In this document: positions 60,497-64,000 of the stretch, in pieces
How the letters are laid out: each line of letters opens with the position of its first letter
Position numbering within the stretch: position 1 is the first letter of the stretch
From: Actinomycetospora chibensis
GTDB taxonomy: Bacteria; Actinomycetota; Actinomycetes; Mycobacteriales; Pseudonocardiaceae
Length of the DNA stretch: 64,000 bases
Assembly: GCF_028737215.1 (NCBI RefSeq)
Contig: NZ_JAQZAM010000001.1
Location: 1 to 64,000 of the forward strand
Direction: 5' to 3'
Notes under the pieces: model-generated
What the model saw: the letters and a program-made list of their open reading frames with translations, nothing else
Databases searched by the model: none
Told to the model about the DNA's origin: nothing
Program-made: the position numbers and the translations under genes

Positions 60497-61713
60497 GGCA
60501 GGCCCGCGCCGTCGCCGGTGTCGACATGGCGACGCGGGTCGATCGCCGCGGCGTACGCCGAGGCGTTGCGGGCGGTCTCGCGCAGCGAGTCGCCGCCGAA
60601 CTTCTCCAGCGCCGCCTCGGCGAGCACGAGCGCGACCAGGGCCTCGGCCACCACGCCGGCCGCGGGTACGGCGCAGACGTCGGAGCGCTGGTGGTGCGCG
60701 GTGGTGCCCTCGCCGGTGACGACGTCGACGGTGCGCAGCGCCTTCGGCACGGTGGAGATCGGCTTCATGGCCACGCGCGCCCGCAGGGGCTCGCCGTTGG
60801 TCATGCCCCCCTCGATGCCGCCGGCGCGGTTGGTGAACCGGGCGACGCCCGTGTCGTGGGCACCGTGGAGGATCTCGTCGTGCGCCGCGGACCCGCGGCG
60901 GCGCGCGGTGGTGAACCCGTCGCCGATCTCCACGCCCTTCATCGCCTGGATGCCCATGAGGGCTGCGGCGAGGCGGGCGTCGAGCCGGCGGTCGGCCTGG
61001 ACGTAGGACCCGAGGCCCACGGGCAGCCCGTGGGCGACGACCTCGACGACGCCGCCGAGCGTGTCGCCGTCCTCCTTGGCGGCGTCGACCTCGGCCACCA
61101 TCCGCGCGGTGGAGGCCTCGTCCACCGCGCGCACCGGGCTCGCGTCGATGCGCTCGCCGTCGCCGGGCATCGGGATGACGTCGGGCGTCGCGTCGGCCGT
61201 CCCGAGGCTCACGACGTGCGAGAGCACCTCGACGCCCAGGGCCTGCGTGAGGAACGCCTTCGCCACCGCGCCGAGGGCCACCTTGGCGGCGGTCTCGCGG
61301 GCGCTCGCGCGCTCGAGCACCGGGCGGGCCTCGTCGAAGTCGTACTTCGTCATGCCGGCGAGGTCGGCGTGGCCGGGGCGCGGACGCGTCAGCGGGGCGT
61401 TGCGCGCGCGTCCCTCCAGCAGCACCGGGTCGACGGGGTCGGCGGACATCACCGTCTCCCACTTCGGCCACTCGCTGTTGGCGATGCGGATGGCGACCGG
61501 GCCGCCCATCGTCAGGCCGTGCCGCAGGCCCCCGGAGAGCTCGATCTCGTCGGCCTCGAAGCTCATCCGCGCGCCACGGCCGTAGCCGAGACGCCGCCGG
61601 GCGAGCTCGGCCGACACCTCCTTCGAGCTCACCGAGACGCCCGCGACCATGCCCTCGAGCACGGCCGTGAGCGCCGCTCCGTGCGACTCTCCCGCCGTCA
61701 GCCACCGCAACAC
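60493..61713 (-). CDS. aroC: Chorismate synthase
   Basis: A 406-residue FMN-dependent enzyme making chorismate. [16 protein letters not shown], the long [15 protein letters not shown] segment, [19 protein letters not shown] and [15 protein letters not shown] are family signatures. GTG 61713; first of aroC-aroK-aroB, 27 bp after the prepilin peptidase gene. Confidence 0.95.
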
Positions 61714-61740
61714 GGACCCATCGTTTCACGTCGCCGACGG

Positions 61741-62367
61741 TCATCGGGCGATCACGGTCGCGGCGAGGGTGAACCACGTCGCCCCGAGCAGCGGTGGGCC
61801 GTACGGGACGCGGCGCGCGCCACCCGCGAGCACGAGGACGAGGACGCCGACGGCGGCCAGCACCGGGGCCGCCACCAGCCCGCCCCAGGACGCGGCGGCC
61901 AGCGGCGCGCCGAGCGCGGGGGCCAGCTTGACGTCCCCCGCTCCCAGCGCGCCCGGGGCCGCGAGGTGCACCGCGGCGAACGCCCCGCCGAGGACGACGG
62001 CGCCCAGGAGGCCGGCGACGAGGTGCCCGGTGCCGAGCGGGACCAGGGCGGCGAGGGCGGCCGCCGCGCCCGGCAGCGTGACGGCGTCCGGGAGGCGCCG
62101 GGCGACCAGATCGGTGGCGCTGCCGGCGACGACGAGCACGCCGAGGACCAGCCACGCCGGGAGCCATGTCGTGGGCACGAGCCCCGCGGCGACGCCCCCC
62201 GCCGGCGCGGCCCAGAGCGCCGCCAGCGTCCCCGCGCACGGCAGGACCGGGACGAGCGCCCCGCGCCGCACCCGCGCGAGCAGGGCCCGCACGCCCACCC
62301 CCGCGAGAGTGCCCGCCGACCCGGCGCCGAGGACCACCGCGAGGACCACTGCGGGGACCGTTCCCAT
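61741..62367 (-). CDS. A24-family prepilin peptidase
   Basis: A 208-residue integral membrane aspartyl protease with about six or seven hydrophobic segments. The two catalytic aspartates are in SATDLVARRLPD and GAGDVKLAPALG. It lacks the N-terminal Cys-rich methylase domain of full PilD. Such proteins process prepilins of type IV or Tad pili; no pilus genes are in the window, so its substrate is encoded elsewhere. ATG 62367 is chosen over a GTG two codons upstream. Confidence 0.85.
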   Translation of the reverse strand: MGTVPAVVLAVVLGAGSAGTLAGVGVRALLARVRRGALVPVLPCAGTLAALWAAPAGGVAAGLVPTTWLPAWLVLGVLVVAGSATDLVARRLPDAVTLPGAAAALAALVPLGTGHLVAGLLGAVVLGGAFAAVHLAAPGALGAGDVKLAPALGAPLAAASWGGLVAAPVLAAVGVLVLVLAGGARRVPYGPPLLGATWFTLAATVIAR

Positions 62368-62421
62368 GACCACGCCGTCGAGCCTGGAGCAGCTCGACCA
62401 CCCCGGTCACGCACCGTCTCG

Positions 62422-62439
62422 GGACCTGTGGACAGGTCC
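62422..62439. promoter_or_regulatory. Perfect 18-bp dyad upstream of the prepilin peptidase gene
   Basis: GGACCTGT-GG-ACAGGTCC, 55 bp before the start of the prepilin peptidase gene, inside a 282-bp intergenic region. It could be a regulator site or a leader hairpin; no regulator is adjacent. Confidence 0.5.
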
Positions 62440-62502
62440 GGAGGATGGGGACGGCGCACGGAGCAGCGAGCAGGGTCGAGCCCCGCCGGCAGCGTTGGGA
62501 AC

Positions 62503-62519
62503 GCTTCGGTTTCCGAAGC
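62503..62519 (-). repeat. Fourth copy of the GCTTCGG-AAA-CCGAAGC hairpin repeat
   Basis: On the minus strand this reads GCTTCGGAAACCGAAGCGT, matching 19 bases of the copy at 21026-21044, 41 kb away. It lies between the aroE stop and the prepilin peptidase start. Apart from this and the dyad at 62422-62439, the 282-bp gap shows nothing clear. Confidence 0.65.
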
Positions 62520-62649
62520 ATCTCGCGCGGAGGAGGTCAGGTATCACCGGACCACGCGCCGACCTCAGCCGCGCGACCCCGGGGCACCGAGCGGGGGGAT
62601 TTCCTGACGTCTGACGTGAGGGTGGCCCCAGGCTGGCACCCGCGCGCGC

Positions 62650-63513
62650 TCACCCCGGCAGGGGCAGGAGGGCGACGTCGGTGGTGGCCGCGAGGGCCTC
62701 GTGCATCGCCTCGCGCGGCGCAGGCAGGCCCGTGAACTGCTCGACCTGACCGAACGCCTGGTGCAGGAGCATGTCGAGGCCCGTGGCGACGGGAAGGCCC
62801 CGGGCCGCGGCGGCTGCGGCCAGGGGTGTCGGCCAGGGGTGGTAGACCGCGTCGAGGACCACCGACCACGGGGGCAGCGCCGCGACGAGGCGCTCGGCCA
62901 GCCCGGGCCCGATCGCGTCGGCCGGAGTGGTGTTGATCAGCGACGTGGCCGTGACCAGATGGCCCACGTCGAGGTCGTCCCACGTGACGGGGCGGCGGTG
63001 GAAGCCGTGGGCGCGGGCCACCGCGAGGGTGCCGGCGGCCCGGGCGACGTCGCGCACCACCAGCGTCACCGACTCGCTGCCGACCTCGAAGACGCCGGCG
63101 ATCGCGGCGCACGCCGTGGCCCCGCTGCCGAGGACGACCACGTCCGTGATGCCCGCGGCGATGCCCGCGTCGCGGACCCGCGCCGCGCGCAGGGCGCCGG
63201 CGATGCCGTCGACGTCCGTGCAGTCCGCGGCCCAGCCGCCGTCCCGGGGCACCAGCGTGTTGGCCGCCCCGACCCGCCGGGCCCGGGGGGTCACGCTCGA
63301 CGCCAGCTCGAGAGCCGCGCGCTTGCCCGGCATCGTCACCGACAGGCCCGCCCACGACGCGTCGCGGGCCGCGACCCAGCGGGGCAGCTCCTCGGCGGTG
63401 CACTCGACGGCCTCGTAGGTCCAGTCGTCGAGGCCCAGCGCGGCGTAGGCGGCGCGGTGCAGGACCGGGGAGCGGGAGTGCGCCACCGGCGATCCCAGGA
63501 GTGCGGCGCGCAC
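62650..63513 (-). CDS. aroE: Shikimate dehydrogenase
   Basis: A 287-residue NADPH enzyme. AHSRSPVLHRAAY binds shikimate, the catalytic Lys is in LSVTMPGKRAAL, the Asp in ADCTDVDGIAGAL, and VVLGSGATACAAI is the nucleotide loop. The last motif QAFGQVEQFTG is standard. GTG 63513 starts 2 nt after the mltG stop (TGATCGTG). Confidence 0.92.
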   Translation of the reverse strand: MRAALLGSPVAHSRSPVLHRAAYAALGLDDWTYEAVECTAEELPRWVAARDASWAGLSVTMPGKRAALELASSVTPRARRVGAANTLVPRDGGWAADCTDVDGIAGALRAARVRDAGIAAGITDVVVLGSGATACAAIAGVFEVGSESVTLVVRDVARAAGTLAVARAHGFHRRPVTWDDLDVGHLVTATSLINTTPADAIGPGLAERLVAALPPWSVVLDAVYHPWPTPLAAAAAARGLPVATGLDMLLHQAFGQVEQFTGLPAPREAMHEALAATTDVALLPLPG

Positions 63514-63515
63514 GA

Positions 63516-64000
63516 TCAGTAGACCCCGCGCTCTTGGGCGAGGCGGCGGTTGGCGTCGTGCTCCTCGGGGGCGACGGCGAAGCAGGAGATGCCGTCGGTC
63601 TGGCACTTCACGAAGTACACCCACGGCCCTGGCGTCGGCTCGAGGGCCGCCCGCAGCGCCTCCGGGCTGACGGCGCCGATGGGGGTCGGGGTCAACCCGA
63701 GGTTGAGGTACGTGTTGTACGGACCGGGCCGCGCGCGGTCGAACGGGCTGGTCAGGAGCGTCTGACGGTCGAGGGGATAGTTCACCGTCGAGTCGAACTG
63801 GAGGCGCATCGGGACCGCGAGCCGGTTGTAGATGACCTGCGCGACCTTCCCGAAGTCCGCCGCGACACCCTCCCGCTCGGCGAGCGAGGCGACGATCAGC
63901 GCGTCGTAGGGCGGCACCCCGCGCGCCTGCGCCTCCTCCACGAGACCGGACGACTCGAGCCGCGGCACCGACGCGCGCACCACCTGCTCCAGCGCCTCCC
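63516..64000 (-). CDS. mltG: Endolytic murein transglycosylase MltG, C-terminal part (cut by window end)
   Basis: The visible C-terminal 160 or so residues contain the catalytic glutamate in IVASLAEREGVAADFGKVAQVIYNRL and the conserved YNTYLNLGLTPTPIGAVSPEALRAAL. MltG cleaves nascent glycan strands at the membrane. The frame is open to the window edge; the N-terminal membrane helix and LysM-like part are outside. It precedes aroE, as in many actinobacteria. Confidence 0.92.
   Translation of the reverse strand, partial: EALEQVVRASVPRLESSGLVEEAQARGVPPYDALIVASLAEREGVAADFGKVAQVIYNRLAVPMRLQFDSTVNYPLDRQTLLTSPFDRARPGPYNTYLNLGLTPTPIGAVSPEALRAALEPTPGPWVYFVKCQTDGISCFAVAPEEHDANRRLAQERGVY

Overview
The window is a very GC-rich, tightly packed chromosomal segment from an actinobacterium. 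whiA, bldD, rbpA, mIHF, opcA, an OpcA-linked zwf, a B-4DMT membrane protein, an actinobacterial-type ATPase-degenerate PriA and mycothiol-type hydrolase folds all point to Actinomycetes. The gene order and the B-4DMT and RbpA-SecG neighbourhoods suggest Pseudonocardiaceae (for example Pseudonocardia or Actinomycetospora); this placement is inference, not a search result. Starts are mostly GTG or ATG, and neighbouring genes very often overlap by 4 nt (ATGA/GTGA) or 1 nt (TGATG), so most of the window is translationally coupled operons.

Layout. (1) 1-5133, + strand: oxidative pentose-phosphate operon tal(end)-pgi-zwf-opcA-pgl. (2) 5160-8442: accessory block with two paralogous one-TM mini-proteins arranged around a MocR-type regulator and an Lrp-type regulator, then a universal stress protein. 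(3) 8444-15082, - strand: gap-pgk-tpiA-secG-rbpA, followed without a clear break by trpB2 and a benzoylformate-decarboxylase-like gene. (4) 15199-20166, - strand: whiA-yvcK-rapZ-uvrC. (5) 20283-31236: second accessory block: MarR regulator, three hairpin repeats, a TetR-controlled MetE-like/MBL/FAH cluster, a PIG-L hydrolase, a Rieske lipoprotein-SNF2-SWIM operon, and a haloacid dehalogenase gene bracketed by two related palindromes. (6) 31275-43586, - strand: pyrD, PH-domain protein, ribH-ribBA-ribE, rpe, rsmB-fmt-def, a TIGR03086 protein, priA, metK. (7) 43723-54740, - strand: coaBC-rpoZ-gmk-mihF and the pyrimidine operon pyrR-pyrB-pyrC-carA-carB-pyrF. (8) 55056-64000: bldD (+), then nusB-efp-aminopeptidase, a B-4DMT protein (+), aroB-aroK-aroC-prepilin peptidase, aroE-mltG(partial).

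The core genes cover NADPH supply, lower glycolysis, de novo UMP synthesis, riboflavin, shikimate, SAM and CoA synthesis, nucleotide-excision repair and two developmental regulators (WhiA, BldD). No tRNA, rRNA, CRISPR array, transposase, integrase or prophage gene was seen.

The less ordinary parts are: the paralogue-MocR-paralogue-Lrp arrangement with a GTGGCAG operator array; the overlapping trpB2-mdlC pair; the TetR/FAH/MBL/MetE-like cluster with duplicated operators; the split SWIM/SNF2 pair tied to a Tat-type Rieske lipoprotein; several families of intergenic hairpins with compensatory base changes; and a 32-bp tandem duplication that pulled apart an ancestral fmt-rsmB start-stop overlap.
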